Translations under genes and position numbers: made by a program
Shown: positions 24,135 through 35,634 of the stretch, one piece after another
Position numbering within the stretch: the stretch's first letter is position 1
How the letters are laid out: every line of letters begins with the position of its first letter
The notes under the pieces: model-generated
Databases searched by the model: none
What the model saw: the letters and a program-made list of their open reading frames with translations, nothing else
Told to the model about the DNA's origin: nothing
Source of the DNA: Melieria omissa
Taxonomy: Eukaryota; Arthropoda; Insecta; Diptera; Ulidiidae
Direction of reading: 5' to 3'
DNA length: 64,000 nt
Assembly: GCA_963971225.1 (NCBI GenBank)
Contig: OZ020270.1
Span: 32,001,823 to 32,065,822 of the forward strand

Positions 24135-25207
24135 TTAGAGTCGAAACCTGCATTGGATAAACGGAGAACATCGTTCGTATTTCGCCTGAAGTCGGAAACT
24201 GCTTTTAGTAGTTAATTTTTTTTCGTGCGGTGACGGGAACCGCGCTAGTATGGGCGCATCGGTTTTAGAGTGTAACTTTTTGTTAATTTTAATGCGAAAA
24301 ATCGATTTAACGTGTGGTTGTCCGAAATTAATCGACTTACAAATGTTTTGAAAAACATTGTGCAAATTTTCGCCATTCCCTAGTGGGATGCCGTGGATGC
24401 GGACATCGCATGCAGCGGCAGCGCTATCCTGCCTCTCAAGTTGCATTTTCAGCATGCCAGAGATGCTCTCCTGATCCAGTATTTTTCTCTTCAACGCATC
24501 GAGATCAGCTCTGAGTGTCGTAGTATCAATAGCGCCAGATTCGAGTCTCGCAACCCGCTCGGTGACTGCGGTGAGCTCTCCTTTGATTGCTGCTATCTGC
24601 TCATCCATTTTGCTAAGAATTTTTGTTTCCGTCTCACCAAGTTTGACCAATACTGGGTTGATGAGCTTGTCAAAACGCTGGTCCAAGCACACGCTTTGCT
24701 TAGCGAGACTCTGGTCCATGAGGTTCAGCAGATGCGAAGTTTCACGATCGCCGCGCTTTGGGGTGTCCAAGGCATTGGTTGCTTGCTGATGCTTACTTTT
24801 GTTAGGTGAGTACAGATTATCACTTGAACTTAAGAGATCATCAGCCACCACGCAGCTCTTAGGGACGTCTGTTTGTAACTGTTGATTGTTCCCCGCAATG
24901 GGTGGAGAGATCAGCGATTTGCGGCGAGCCGAGAGACACTTGTTGCATTTATAGCTTTGATTGTTTTTTATCATAAATTCAATGTCACTTTTTGTCAGAT
25001 TTACGCACTGGCAATGATGAAATTCATTGCAGTTAACACATTTAACCTTTTTAAGATCGTCCAGGTGTCGCTCAACTTTTGACAAGCATATGCAAGGCAT
25101 TTTGAGCAATTAATGTCACCAAATTTTAAACAATTTTTCGATTTCACGGGAGACAATAGATTTTGCGACCGAACTGTTCGAGTGTTGTCAACGCATCTTA
25201 ATTTCAT
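24135..25207 (-). pseudogene. LINE ORF1, PHD-type zinc finger and coiled-coil protein
   Basis: The start codon is at 25205-25207. A Cys-rich N-terminus (CSKCLAYAC, then KCVNCNEFHHCQCVNL and YKCNKC) forms a PHD-like C4HC3 finger. A coiled coil (about residues 130-230 of the longer frame) and an RNA-binding-type C-terminal half (DVRIHGIP, ILARF) follow. A frameshift near 25085 interrupts the finger, and another near 24210 moves the last residues to a frame that continues past 24135. Such ORF1 proteins bind the element RNA. Confidence 0.78.
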
Positions 25208-26718
25208 ATTTTTTCTTTTAGATTACTTCTGCCCCTAGCCAGTGGCGAATTCAGGATACTTGATTATACCAGCTCACAATTAGCTACCTTCAACTCAGGT
25301 TGGACAAAAATACAGACCGGTACCTACAAAATTGTACATACAATTGACATAGACGAATACCAAAGGACATTGGACAACCTTAATGGCACAATAAGATTTA
25401 GAATAAGGCCCACCAACCCGTTACTTCCCTTTTTGAATAATGAATTAACTCAAATCCAAAATGATTTAAATAGACTAAAACCAAGAATTAATAAAAGATC
25501 AATAAATGCACTTGGAACTGCATGGAAATGGCTGGCAGGAAGTCCAGACCATGAAGATTTAGAAATATTAGAAAGTCATATAAATAACGTGTTAGAAAAT
25601 AATAATAATCAAATAATAATGAACAAGCTCTTAAGCGAAAGAATGAATAATATTACTGAAGTTTCAAACAAATTGCTTGTACTATTGAAAAATTATGATA
25701 ATATTGAGCATGAGGTTGCTGTAGATTTAACGTATAAATTAGAATTAATAAAGGACGAAATTGTAAACATTAATTACGCAATACATTGGGCCAAAATTGG
25801 CATAGTAAAGTCATATCTATTTTCAAATATCGAAATGAATATAATTAAAGAAGTTATTGATAGAGACAATATCCCTTTTAATAATGTAGAAGAATCTTTT
25901 GAATTTGCTAATGCTAGAATAGCCTCAAATAATTCTATGATTTTATATTTAGTTGATATTCCAATAACCGATGAGAATTTATGTGAAGCTTTATTAATCA
26001 AAGCATTGAAGAAAGGAAATAAAAGTTATAAAATACCATATGAAAATATATTGATTTGTAAAAATAAAATTTTCGGCATAAAAAGTAATTGCGAGAAACA
26101 TAATGAAATAAGAATCTGTACAAAGAAAAATATTGTAGACATCAGTAACTCCTCCTGCATACCACACCTACTCCACAGTCATTCGCATACCTGCATCATG
26201 ATAAACAATCAACACATCCCACGGTTGAAGAAATACTCCCAGGCATAATACTTCTAAATCAATACAACGGCACAGTTCACATCGACCGAGAACAAATTCA
26301 CTTGACCGGCTCATTTGCCATATAATATCACAACTCTACAGTCACGATAGATAACCAAATATTTTTGTCTAATGAAGTTTCTAGAGGTAAACCCCTCCCT
26401 GCCATGTTGCAACAGAATTCAACGCTAACAGCTGAAGAAGAACTGCTAAGTTTGGAATTAATGAAGGAACTACACCTGAAAAACATAAATTATATTGGAA
26501 AGCTAAAAAATAAAGGTTTGGTAGCATCACTAACCAATTTTGGAATATCTGGCACTACTCTAATCATAATGATAATTTTGGCCATCAAATTAATGCCAAA
26601 AAGAGGACTACAATTAACGGGCAAGTACACCCCTAATAAAAACGACAACGTTTCACTACAGGAAGTAACTGTTGCACAGAATGAACAGCCACACACGGTA
26701 GGCAGGAAGCATCGATAG
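25208..26718 (+). pseudogene. env: Errantivirus env, split (last codons at 33667-33740)
   Basis: The frame is open from the LINE junction, with a hydrophobic signal-like start near 25225 after a pyrimidine-rich AG that could be the env splice acceptor. A dibasic Lys-Arg cleavage site near 25497 is followed by the conserved fusion-peptide-like block (NALGTAWKWLAGSPD). A coiled-coil-prone ectodomain leads to a membrane segment near 26535-26600 (TTLIIMIILAIKL) and a short tail. A frameshift lies near 26240 and a TAA near 26326. The tail is cut by the palindromic element at 26694; coding resumes at 33667 and stops at 33738-33740. Not functional as it stands. Confidence 0.82.
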
Positions 26719-27757
26719 GTTGCACAAAAATGTCGACGAAAACTGTAATCGGGGTTGTATTTGTTGATGATTATAGGTGCAAAATCCGTTCGAATTGAAA
26801 TCCGATCTGCTTCTTCTCAAAAGTTATACATATTTTTATATTTCGAATCGGGACAATTTGTAACACAGGACAACAAAAAACACTTTTTTTCTGTTGCATG
26901 GAGTTTTTCTGCTGTTTCTTACTAATTTGGGTGCGTTGATTTCGAATCTACCCTCAGATTTTTTCTAGCAGTTCTAGTTAGTGAGATATAGGTACCCTGT
27001 CATTTTTTCAGTTTTTCCTCTACTTTTTCCATATTTTTGATCGAAATTTCTAAAAAAAATAATTGATTGACATGATTTTCACATTATCGCAATAACAACA
27101 CCACACGGCTGCTTTTCCGATGCAACTTATTTTTATAAGTTTTAAAATGCCGCGGTAATTGGACCTCAAAGTCGGAAAATATGGAATTTTAAGGCGTTTT
27201 CTTTGATGGTCAAAAACATACACATTTTTTGTAAATCAGTTAACGATTTGGTGTATAATGAAAGCCGACACATCAAGCAATACATCACAGCCAAATTATT
27301 TGGCGGAATATACATTCGCATCGAAATAATAGCAAAAATGTACCATAGCCATTTTCATCACTTTTCATACTTTTTCCTTAAACAATTTGGGGCCTCAAAA
27401 TATTCAAAGCTTTTATTTATTTTTCTTTTATTCTTTTTGTTTTTTGCATGTATTTCAGATTATAAATGGAACGTAAAAAGAGCATATTTTGAAGAATTTT
27501 AAGAATATTTTAAGGAATAAGTATGAAAAGTGATGAAAATGGGTATGGTATATTTTTGCTATTATTTCGATGCGAATGTATATTCCGCTAAATAATTTGG
27601 CTGTGTTGTATTACTTGATGTGTCGGCTTTCATTATACACCAAATGGTTAGGTTAGGTTAGGTTACGGAAGGGGTGTGTGCGGCAAGCACTTCCACTCGG
27701 AGACCCTGTTGGGTCCATTGTGAATCCCTTCATTTTCGGAGAAACCGGTGCCTTCTT

Positions 27758-30700
27758 CTATCTGTTGGGATCCCTGTAGATCCAGGCGGGATCTTTTGGG
27801 AACCATTTGGTCTGGACGAGGAAATTGTGTAGATCGGTAATCTGTGCGTCTGCTACCTCCGCTAGCCCATCAAAGAACCTTGCCCCAAGAGTCTGGAGCC
27901 GTCGTCCTTGTAGTGATGGGCAGTGGCATAGCAGATGCTCGACCGATTCTACTGCATCCTCGTCTCCGCAGCTCCTGCATAAATCGTCGGTCGCCAAACG
28001 CCATTTGCATAGCATGACACCAATGGCGCAGTGACCTGTGATTGTCGAGGAGCAGAAGGCTCTTAGTTTTTCTCGCGTTGAGCGCCGGCCACAGGGTACG
28101 TGCAATCCTGCAGTCGCACCTACTTGTCCAGGCTCTGTTTGTAGCTCGTGTGAGCCACTCCCCTATTGAACCCATCATAGCAGAGATCGGTGGTAGCACC
28201 GCGTTGACCGCCTCGCTGGCTGGCATCGCTGACCCTGCACGGGCTAATTCGTCCGCCTGCTCGTTCCCTTCGATATTGCTATGTCCGGGAACCCAGCACA
28301 GACGGACCCTGCACTGTCTTATGCCATCCAGTGCTTTCCGACAGTCTAGTACTACCTTTGATTTCACTACGGTGGATTCAATTGCTTTAAGAGCAGCTTG
28401 GCTATCAACACAAATGACGGCCGCACTAAGTGCCGTGTGTTTTATGTGTTCCGCTGCTTTCATGATGGCGAAAACCTCCGACTGGAAAACGCTGCAATAG
28501 TCTGGTAGTCTGTACGACCAGTAGACATTTTGCGTTTCGCAGTAGACACCCGCACCGGTCCCATCCTCTGTCTTCGAGCCATCGGTAAAGTAGACTCCCG
28601 CAGAGTCTTCCACCTCGGGCTGTTGCCAGTTGTCTCTGGAGGGATAATCGATGGGGATCTTCAATTTGCAGTCGCTGCGCTTTACCAGGAAATCAGTGGC
28701 CTTACCTAGAAGACCTTGTCCGGTAGAGCTAGTCATTAGAGCATTCAGAATGCTGGAATGTCCATAGTTGCCTGGCTTCAGCTGGTTAGACTCCCTCAGC
28801 CTGAGGATTGTCTTTGCTGCGCTGGCCTTTACGAACAAGTCCACTGGGGGAAGGTGCAGAAACAATTCCAGGGCCATCCGTGGAGCGCTTTTTGCCGCCC
28901 CTGTGATTGCCAAGGTGGCAAGTCTCTGCACTTTCTCCAGATTGCTTCGGTTGCTCTTTTTGTCAATAGCTGGCCACCATACATGAGAACCATAGGTAAT
29001 GATGGGTCTGATAACCGCAGTGTACATCCAATGGACGATATACGGTTTTAATCCCCATTTTTTACCAAAGGCTCCCCTGCAGGCATACAGCGCGTTGAAT
29101 CCCTTTTTCATTCTTTCCTCAATGTTTCGCTTCCACGAAAGTTTTGAGTCCAGAATAATGCCAAGATATTTGGCCTCTTTTGATAGCTTCAGGGGATGCC
29201 CGTCCACACAGGGAAGAGCGAATTCCTGAATCTTCGTTTTCTTGGTGAACAGGACTAGTTCGGTCTTTTTGGGATTTATCCCGAGGCCGTTGTCCCTCGC
29301 CCACGCTGCCAAATCAGCCAATGAGGATTCCATCAGCTCACTGATAGTTGGCAGAAATTTGCCATGTATCATGATGACGATGTCGTCCGCATAGGCCACT
29401 ATTCTAATGCGTCTTCTCTGAAAGACTTTTAGAATCTCATCTACTACCAGTAGCCACAAAAGAGGGGAAAGCACCCCACCTTGGGGTGTACCTCTTGTGG
29501 CTCTCCTTCTGATGGAAGCCGGTCCTATCGTTGAGTTGATTATCCTGTCTTGCAGCATAGTTCCAACCCAATCGATAACGAAGCTTTCCACACTATGAGC
29601 ACGAAGTGCCTCTATTATGGCCTCAGTGGTGACATTGTTGAAAGCTCCCTCTATATCGAGGAAAGCCGCCATTGTGTACTCCCTTAAGGCCAACGAATTC
29701 TCTATGGGGGCAACTACGCTGTGCAGTGCACTGTCTACCGACCTCCCCTGGAGGTAGGCATGTTGTGCATTGCAGAGCTCAGAAGCTAGCCCCCGGTTGT
29801 CTCTTATATATCTGTCCAGCAGCCTCTCCAGCGTTTTCAATAAGAATGAGGAGAGGCTGATGGGTCTATAGTCTTTAGCCGTGGTGTGGCTGGGTTTTCC
29901 TGCCTTTGGTATAAAGACTACTTTGACCTCTCTCCACTGCTTTGGCACTACATTCCCTAATAAGCATCCCTTAAAGATGTTTACAAGGGGTTGCAGAATA
30001 CAGTCTCCGGCCTGTTGTAGCATTGCTGGAATGATACCGTCAGGCCCTGCGGACTTGTAGGGGTCAAACGACCTTATGGCCCATTCGACCTTATCCTTGT
30101 CCACTATTTTGGCAACAGCTTCCGGTGGTGTGGTTGTTCCGAGTTGCTCTGGGAGATTATCCGAGTCAATAGGAACATGACACTGGGGAAAGTGTGCCTC
30201 CATTAGAGCCACGAGCGAATCTTCACTTGACTCCGTCCATGATCCGTCCGGCTTGCGGATGCAGCTAAGAGCACAGTGCTGCTTAGACAGGACTTTCCTT
30301 AGCCTGGACGCCTCGTTGACACAGTCTATCGATTCGCAGAAGGTTCTCCACGATTCTCTTTTGGCTTTGCAAATAGCCTTCTTGAAGGCGTTGAAACTGG
30401 ATCGGTATGCGTTCCAGTCCCTTGTCTCTCCACTTAATTTTGCTCTATTGAACAGTCGCCTTGTCTCCTGACGTAGTAGTCGAAGCTCAGGATTCCACCA
30501 GCTGTCGCTGTGCTTCCTCTTGACTCGACTTACCGTACAGGAAGACTTAAAGGCTGCGTTCAAAGTGCCCGTTAGGAGTTCAACCGAGTTCTCAATCGCG
30601 CGCTTGTCTGTGGCTGGGGCGAAACGTTTCGGCCTCAGTCTTGAACGAACGATAGTCGCGAATTTCTCCCAGTTTGCCCTCCTTGGGTTCAAAGGTGGTA

Positions 30701-31386
30701 ATTTGCAAACCACGTCAAAATTGACATCGAAAAGTATTCGGTTGTGATCCGAGAAGGAACAGCCGTCCGATACTCTCCAGTTGTCAACCCTAACGTCGTT
30801 TGCCTCAGATAGCAAGGTCAAATCAATTACTTCCTCCCTGACCCTATTCTGAAAGGTGGACGTGTTGCCCTTATTGCAGATAAATAGAGAAGTGGAAAGA
30901 ATAAATTGAAAGATGGACTCACCCCTCACGTTGATGCCGCTGCTTCCCCATTGCGTATGATGGCCGTTGGCGTCGCAGCCTAGCACCAACGCGTGCCGTT
31001 TCGCGCTGGCGAAGCCGACCAGGTCTCGGACCGCCTGGGATGGTGGGTCCAGCTCCTCGTACGGCAGGTACGCTGACGCCAGAATCAGGCTATGCCTTCC
31101 TCTTCGTTCAACCATACCCGCCGTTAGGTCTCCATTGCTGTATTGGGAGAGAAGAAATAAATTAATATTATTCTTGACTATTATACAGGCTCGTAACCTA
31201 CCTTCGGTTGAGGGTTGATATAATTTGTATCGACCTGACCCCAATCCAGAAATTTTGGATCTTACAATCCACGGTTCCTGAATTAGGGCCACATCGATAT
31301 CCTCCTCCTCCATGAACCTCATCAAGTCGTGGGTTGCTGCTTTGGAGTGATGCAAGTTAATTTGCACCACTCGTAGCTGTTCCATC
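27758..31386 (-). pseudogene. LOA ORF2: endonuclease, reverse transcriptase, RNase H
   Basis: The likely start is the Met at 31386 (EQLRVVQINLHHSK follows), overlapping the ORF1 end by about 30 bases. The order is endonuclease (IQEPWIV, GCDANGHH and SFSDHNRI blocks), RT (GPDGIIPAM, KDYRPISL, FLDIEGAFNN, GTPQGGVLSP and AYADDIVIM), then RNase H (YFTDGSKTE, QSEVFAI, CVDSQAAL, WVPGHSNIEGNEQADELA). A Cys/His motif follows (CRSCGDED...HLLCHC). A 29-base deletion near 28052, judged against the copy at 53475-54410, shifts the frame; the last 98 or so codons lie in the neighbouring frame down to 27758. Confidence 0.88.
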
Positions 31387-32881
31387 CGTGGCTTGTTCAC
31401 GGTGACCCGGAAAACGCGCCTTGATTGAACCCAACCCGAACTTGATGACGCCCGAGCGCTGAAAGAGGTGAGTGTATGATAGACGATCAATAGCGATCGT
31501 CAAATCATTTCCCACTCCATTCTTGCTCTTCGCATTCGTTAGAACTCTCCAACTCTGGACCGCCAGTTCCTTGTTTTGTACGCCTATAACCTTCAGCACG
31601 GATTCGGCCTCCGGCACCGGGGGCGGTATCCATACTGAGACTATAGGCCTCAAAGGGAGAATGGATCGGGAGACGACCTCTAACTTGGCACCCGGCCAGA
31701 GTTCGCTCAGGCCACCGATTGCGGAACGGATGAAATCCAGAGATTTCGTGTTACCGCAGCCGATGACCTTGACGCCTCTCTGCCAGCCCGCCAGCTCCGT
31801 CGAAGATGGTCTCCTCACCATCAGCCCGAACTATGGCATCCAAAATCTTCGATTCAACAAGCAGCCAGTTGGCGGCCGAAATTTTCCCATCGGGGTCGTT
31901 CCGGTCAATAACGGCTGCCTGCAACTCGTTGGGGACGGAAAAACTAGTAGACTGGTAGGTCTTAGGTTTTTTCGCCTCTTTCTGAGTCTCTTCGCCGGAT
32001 CTGGCCCTCTTGGCAGCTTTGCCAGCCTTAGAGGTAGACGAAGCTGCTTCCGAGGTGCCGTCCCCGGTGATGGTCGGCTTTTTTGCCCTTTTGGCGGCTT
32101 GAACGGCAGCAGCCGCAGTTTTGCCAGCGGCTGCTGCTGTAATTCCGCCGACGGCAGGAACTACGCCGGCTGGGTCCTTAGCGGCCTTGCCACTAGGTGG
32201 CTTGTTGGCTGCAACGTGGACTGCCGTCGCGTTCCCCCCTGCGGCGGGAGCTGCCTTAGAGCTTGTCGGGGCCTCAGGTTCCCCTGGTTCCACCGGTCCA
32301 ACTGTTGCCGTTTTCTTCCCGAATTTTGCAACAATCTTTTGGTGTTTCTTGATGAGAACCTTTTCCCTGTTGGTCAAGGACGACGGTTCCACCAAGCTCA
32401 TTTTTCGGAGATACTGAGCTGAGCATTTGTAAGCCTTGCGGGCTTTTTGCTCAGCGGTTCTCTCCGCAGCTTTTGTCTCCTTCGGAGGGTCACCCAGCAA
32501 GGTGGCTTCCAGATCGGGGTCCAGTGTATCGATGCTGCTACCCTGTGATAAGGTAATAGCCTCATCGTCGGTGGCAGCACCGATACGCAGACCGCACAAT
32601 CTGGAGCCTATGTCTAGGCCCTCCTCATTCGACGGTAAGGCTGGTTGTCGCTGAAACGACATTGCCTTCTTCCCAGTAGCATTAGTAGACTGCGTGACCT
32701 GGGGTCCCGCCACACAGCCTGAGAAGTTGCTTGATCTCGACGCCAGGTGGCCTTCTCGCTCACCACCTACCGCCGGTACTGGGGATCCGACTCCCTGCAC
32801 CGTAACAGTCAATTCTTTCTCAGCCACCTCAGACGGACGAAAGACACCTCTTCCCTGTGGGATTTCTTTTGAGTCTGCCAT
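31357..32881 (-). pseudogene. LOA ORF1 (nucleic-acid-binding protein)
   Basis: The frame starts at 32881. An Ala/Lys-rich, low-complexity N-terminal half (basic patches KKPKTY, RAKKPT) precedes a globular C-terminal half in the next frame (KVIGCGNTKSLDFI, IVSVWIPPPVPE) that resembles the conserved C-terminal domain of LOA ORF1 proteins. The frame switch near 31783 fits a 4-base insertion (an extra GGGC). It ends at 31357 and overlaps ORF2. It probably binds element RNA. Confidence 0.78.
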
Positions 32882-33738
32882 CCCACGTACAAAAAGACTC
32901 GGACTCGACCGCCCCTAACATGGGGAAAACAGACGTCGTTGTGTGCCGCCCCTAACCTGGGGAACAGACGCACACCGGGTAGGTCTTAGTTGTTGCTCCT
33001 CGACCGGCCTGCCTAACTTGGGTACCCCTGTCAGGAGACAGCGCAATTGCTGCCTCCGGTCAGTATAGTCCGGTGAATCATCGCTAACGTAAGCCCCCAC
33101 ACCACGACAAGGTGCCTACCCGAGTGGGGGCAAATGGTTAACTGATTTACAAAAAATGTGTATGTTTTTGACCATCAAAGAAAACCCCTTAAAATTCCAT
33201 ATTTTCCGACTTTGAGGTCCAATTAAGTTAATAAGTTGCATCGGAAAAGAAGCCGTGTGGTGTTGTTAATGCGATAATGTGAATCATGTCAATCAATTGT
33301 TTTGTTTAGAAATTTCGATCAAAAATATGGAAAAAGTAGAGGAAAAACTGAAAAAATGACAGGGTACCTATATCTCACAAACTAGAGCTGCTAGAAAAAA
33401 ATCTGAGGGTAGATTCGGAATCAGCGCACCCAAATTAGTAAGAAACAGTAGAAAAACTCCATGCAACAGAAAAAAAGTGTTTTTTGTTCTCCTGTGTTAC
33501 AAATTGTCCCGATTCGAAATATAAAAATATGTAGAACTTTTGAGAAGAAGCAGGTCGGATTTCAATTCGAACGGATTTTGCACCTATAACCATCAACAAA
33601 TACAACCCCGATTACAGTTTTCGTCGACATTTTTGTGCAACCTATCGATGCTTCCTGCCTACCGTGCACAGCTATCTCCACGAGCGGATCAACCATCTTC
33701 CCATTACCCCGTTCAGACGATCGCGGACGTTCGTTTTT

Positions 33739-34018
33739 AAAGGTGGAGGATTTAAGGTAACAGCTTGCAAAAGCTTTGTCAGCGACGCGCACCCTACGGG
33801 TCGTTGACATCACACGCGCAGTTGCTGACGCTGCGGCTGGAAATTGGGGCGCAATGCAGAATGCAGGAGTTAGCAAAACGTGACCTTTCGGCCGGTAGCT
33901 TGTAGCTTAGGTGTAAGAATAAAATTATTTGTAAAGTCAGTCTAAAATTAAAAGTCAAATAAAGCGGAGCTAAATACTCCAAAAAAAAAAACACTTTAAC
34001 TATTTTAATTCGAAAACT
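33739..34018 (+). repeat. Polypurine tract and 3' LTR of the errantivirus
   Basis: AAAGGTGGAGGA (33739-33750) overlaps the env stop and is a likely polypurine tract. From 33871 to 34018 the sequence repeats the 5' LTR, including AATAAA (33958-33963) and initiator-like TCAGTC (33937-33942). Positions 33751-33870 (GC-richer) are probably the U3 portion that is missing at the 5' end. Confidence 0.7.
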
Positions 34019-34022
34019 TATA

Positions 34023-35255
34023 GGGTAAAAGGTTCGGTTGTGGGCATAGTTCGGTTGTGGGCACCCCTTCGTATCTTTTGATAGAAAGCAGGCTGGGTTT
34101 TTTTGACTCAGGCCATTTGTTCATTATGGAACCACGATCTGTTTGTGCCAAATACTGAGTCGAACAGACACGCCTGCTTTGTGCTGGGACCATATATACA
34201 TATCTTTCTGTGCTTAAAAAATAAGACAACAATTTTTTTTAAAGATTTTAAATGGTGTCATAAATCGAAGTGAATCCATCGAGAAGGCGAGTAAAATGCA
34301 TTTTTATTTAGTAAATTTATTATACTTTGTGATCCAATATTGATTACAACCAATATGTTTACCCCGAACAAAGTTTTCACTACTTCTCAAAATGGCTACC
34401 AAATTCGGTTGTGGGCACCGCAATTAGTTCGGTTCTGGGCACCCGTCTTTTAGTGATTTGGTAAGTTTTGGTAAGTTATTTAATCAAAAATGGTCTTCTA
34501 ACGCATTTTTTGGTTGTTTTAGCTATATCAACCGAGGGTAAATAAAAAAAATCCTCCGATATCTTTTTTAATGTGCTGGATGTAATTTAACATTGTTCTG
34601 CAGATAAGCTAACCACAAAATCGACTGCCGCAGCGTGTGCGATTTCCCGAACCACTCTCCAACGCTACAAAAAGAAGGTGGAAGAAAATTTCGGAGACAT
34701 CAAAGCTGTGGACGGTGGCGTTTTCTTCTTTTTCTTCTTTTCGCGGATGTTATCGAGTCAGGTTAACTGGTGTTTTCTACCTTCTTCACGTCACAGCACT
34801 TGAAGAGTGTTGACTAATTAGGTTGAATTTAATTTTACTTTAGGTCTTCTTGACAGCCCAGGAGAATGACTTGGGCACTTACATTGTGAAATGTCCGTCC
34901 ATCTAAAGTGTGCCGACATGCGTACCAGCTACTTCACATGCGTGCATTGTGCTTCAAATAATTAAAACTTAATATTTGTCTATATTCGTGTTGGTTTTTC
35001 TTCATATTTCTCCGTTTCCAGCAGATTTTCCAAGGGTGCCCACAACCGAACCAAAAAAAAAATTTTCGTTAAAAATGACTACTTTACAAAATTAAAAAAA
35101 AGCTTTTCTATTTGACGGAATCGATTTACTTTTGTCATTATTTGTTAGCTAAGGTTTCTAGCTTTCCATAGATGTCCATATGTCCGATTAAGAAGAACTT
35201 GGTAAAAAGTTATGAGCCAAAAACAAAAAGGTGCCCACAACCGAACCTATTCCCC
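34023..35255. mobile_element. Pogo-like DNA transposon remnant
   Basis: The ends GGGTAAAAGGTTCGGTTGTG and, inverted, GGGGAATAGGTTCGGTTGTG are flanked by TA (34021-34022 and 35256-35257). The motif GTTCGGTTGTGGGCA recurs near 34031, 34048, 34404 and 34430 (one mismatch), and inverted near 35034 and 35232. The interior keeps a psq-type helix-turn-helix piece. TA duplication and the psq head support the pogo branch of Tc1/mariner. Confidence 0.72.
34612..34730 (+). pseudogene. Pogo transposase N-terminal helix-turn-helix remnant
   Basis: About 35 codons read STAAACAISRTTLQRYKKKV and onward, matching the psq/CENP-B-like DNA-binding head of pogo transposases. A pyrimidine-rich CAG just upstream (34602) resembles a splice acceptor. 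The frame dissolves in a TTC run after 34720; no DDE domain remains. Confidence 0.6.
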
Positions 35256-35257
35256 TA

Positions 35258-35634
35258 CATTTTTGCGTTTCGCTTTGTGCGATATACGCACGCACCAGCA
35301 GCAAGCGCTCCCGCTGCTGCCTCCAAGTGCAATCACATTTTCGTACTTCTGCCTAAGCAATTCCCCTCTTTCGCTAGCAGAAGTAAACAGGGCATATACA
35401 GTGGGACGAGTTACTCCTTTTTTGCAGCATATTGAATAATTTTCTAGGACTTAGAAAATTTTCAATAGTGCTGCACATATACATACACTGCACATCTGCT
35501 GTCGCCCCAAGTGCATACAGTGGGACAAATATCCCCCACTCGCACACACAATATTTTTTACACAAATTTATTGGACACTGGTTCATACAATAACACACTA
35601 ATACAAATACTCACATACACATATGTGCATCTCC
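35258..35634. other. Unassigned non-coding spacer
   Basis: This is 377 bases between the pogo-like element and the large inverted repeat. CAGTGGGACNANTNNYCCC-like strings occur twice in the same orientation (about 35398 and 35518), suggesting a short duplication or element remnant. No coding potential is seen. Confidence 0.4.

Larger units (their letters stand above)
7199..25207 (-). mobile_element. Nearly full-length LINE (PHD-type ORF1 plus EN-RT ORF2) in three pieces
   Basis: The pieces 21903-25207, 18373-18633 and 7199-8290 read in order on the minus strand and total about 4.7 kb. They contain ORF1 with zinc finger and coiled coil, an AP-type endonuclease, reverse transcriptase and a TAAA-rich tail at 7199-7225. 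The two gaps are exactly the Helitron array and the TG...CA element; the RT frame rejoins across both. It looks like a CR1/Jockey-group element, clade not settled. Its insertion split pol from env of the errantivirus. The 5' end coincides with the ORF1 start, so the leader may be truncated. No clear target duplication. Confidence 0.85.
27651..33130 (-). mobile_element. Nearly complete LOA/Bilbo-type non-LTR retrotransposon
   Basis: The 5.48-kb element reads on the minus strand: 5' untranslated region (32882-33130), ORF1, ORF2 overlapping it slightly, a short 3' untranslated region and a tail of TAACC repeats (27651-27668). CAAATGGTTA flanks both sides (27641-27650 and 33131-33140). The other arm of the palindromic host shows the empty site near 27235. 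Only two small coding lesions are seen (near 31783 and 28052), so it is a fairly recent arrival. Confidence 0.9.
26694..33666. mobile_element. Palindromic (foldback-like) DNA element, interrupted by LOA
   Basis: Without the LOA insertion this is about 1.5 kb and almost fully self-complementary. The left arm (26694 to about 27380) is inverted at about 27516-27640 plus 33141-33666, around a loop of about 130 bases. The outermost bases are CACGGTAGGCAGG. CACA at 26690-26693 and 33667-33670 is the likely target duplication, and its removal lets the env frame run on. There is no coding capacity. Superfamily unknown. Confidence 0.75.
388..34018 (+). mobile_element. Errantivirus (17.6/297-like insect LTR retroelement), exploded by nested insertions
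   Basis: The order LTR, primer-binding site, gag, pol, env, polypurine tract, LTR runs left to right over 33 kb. Only roughly 8 kb belongs to the element itself; the rest is inserted DNA at 512-954, 3473-3785, 4546-5225, 7199-25207 and 26694-33666. Gag lacks a zinc knuckle, pol sits in the -1 frame relative to gag, and an env frame follows pol, all typical of this insect group. The sequence from 388 to 511 is repeated at 33871-34015 and identifies the two LTRs. Stops, frameshifts and a changed catalytic residue make this copy inactive. Confidence 0.88.

Noticed and set aside
27203..27502. 99-codon plus-strand frame
   Set aside because: It spans arm and loop of the palindromic element and has no conserved feature.
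31472..32422. 316-codon plus-strand frame
   Set aside because: It is the complement of LOA ORF1 low-complexity coding; no domain, and the minus-strand reading explains it.
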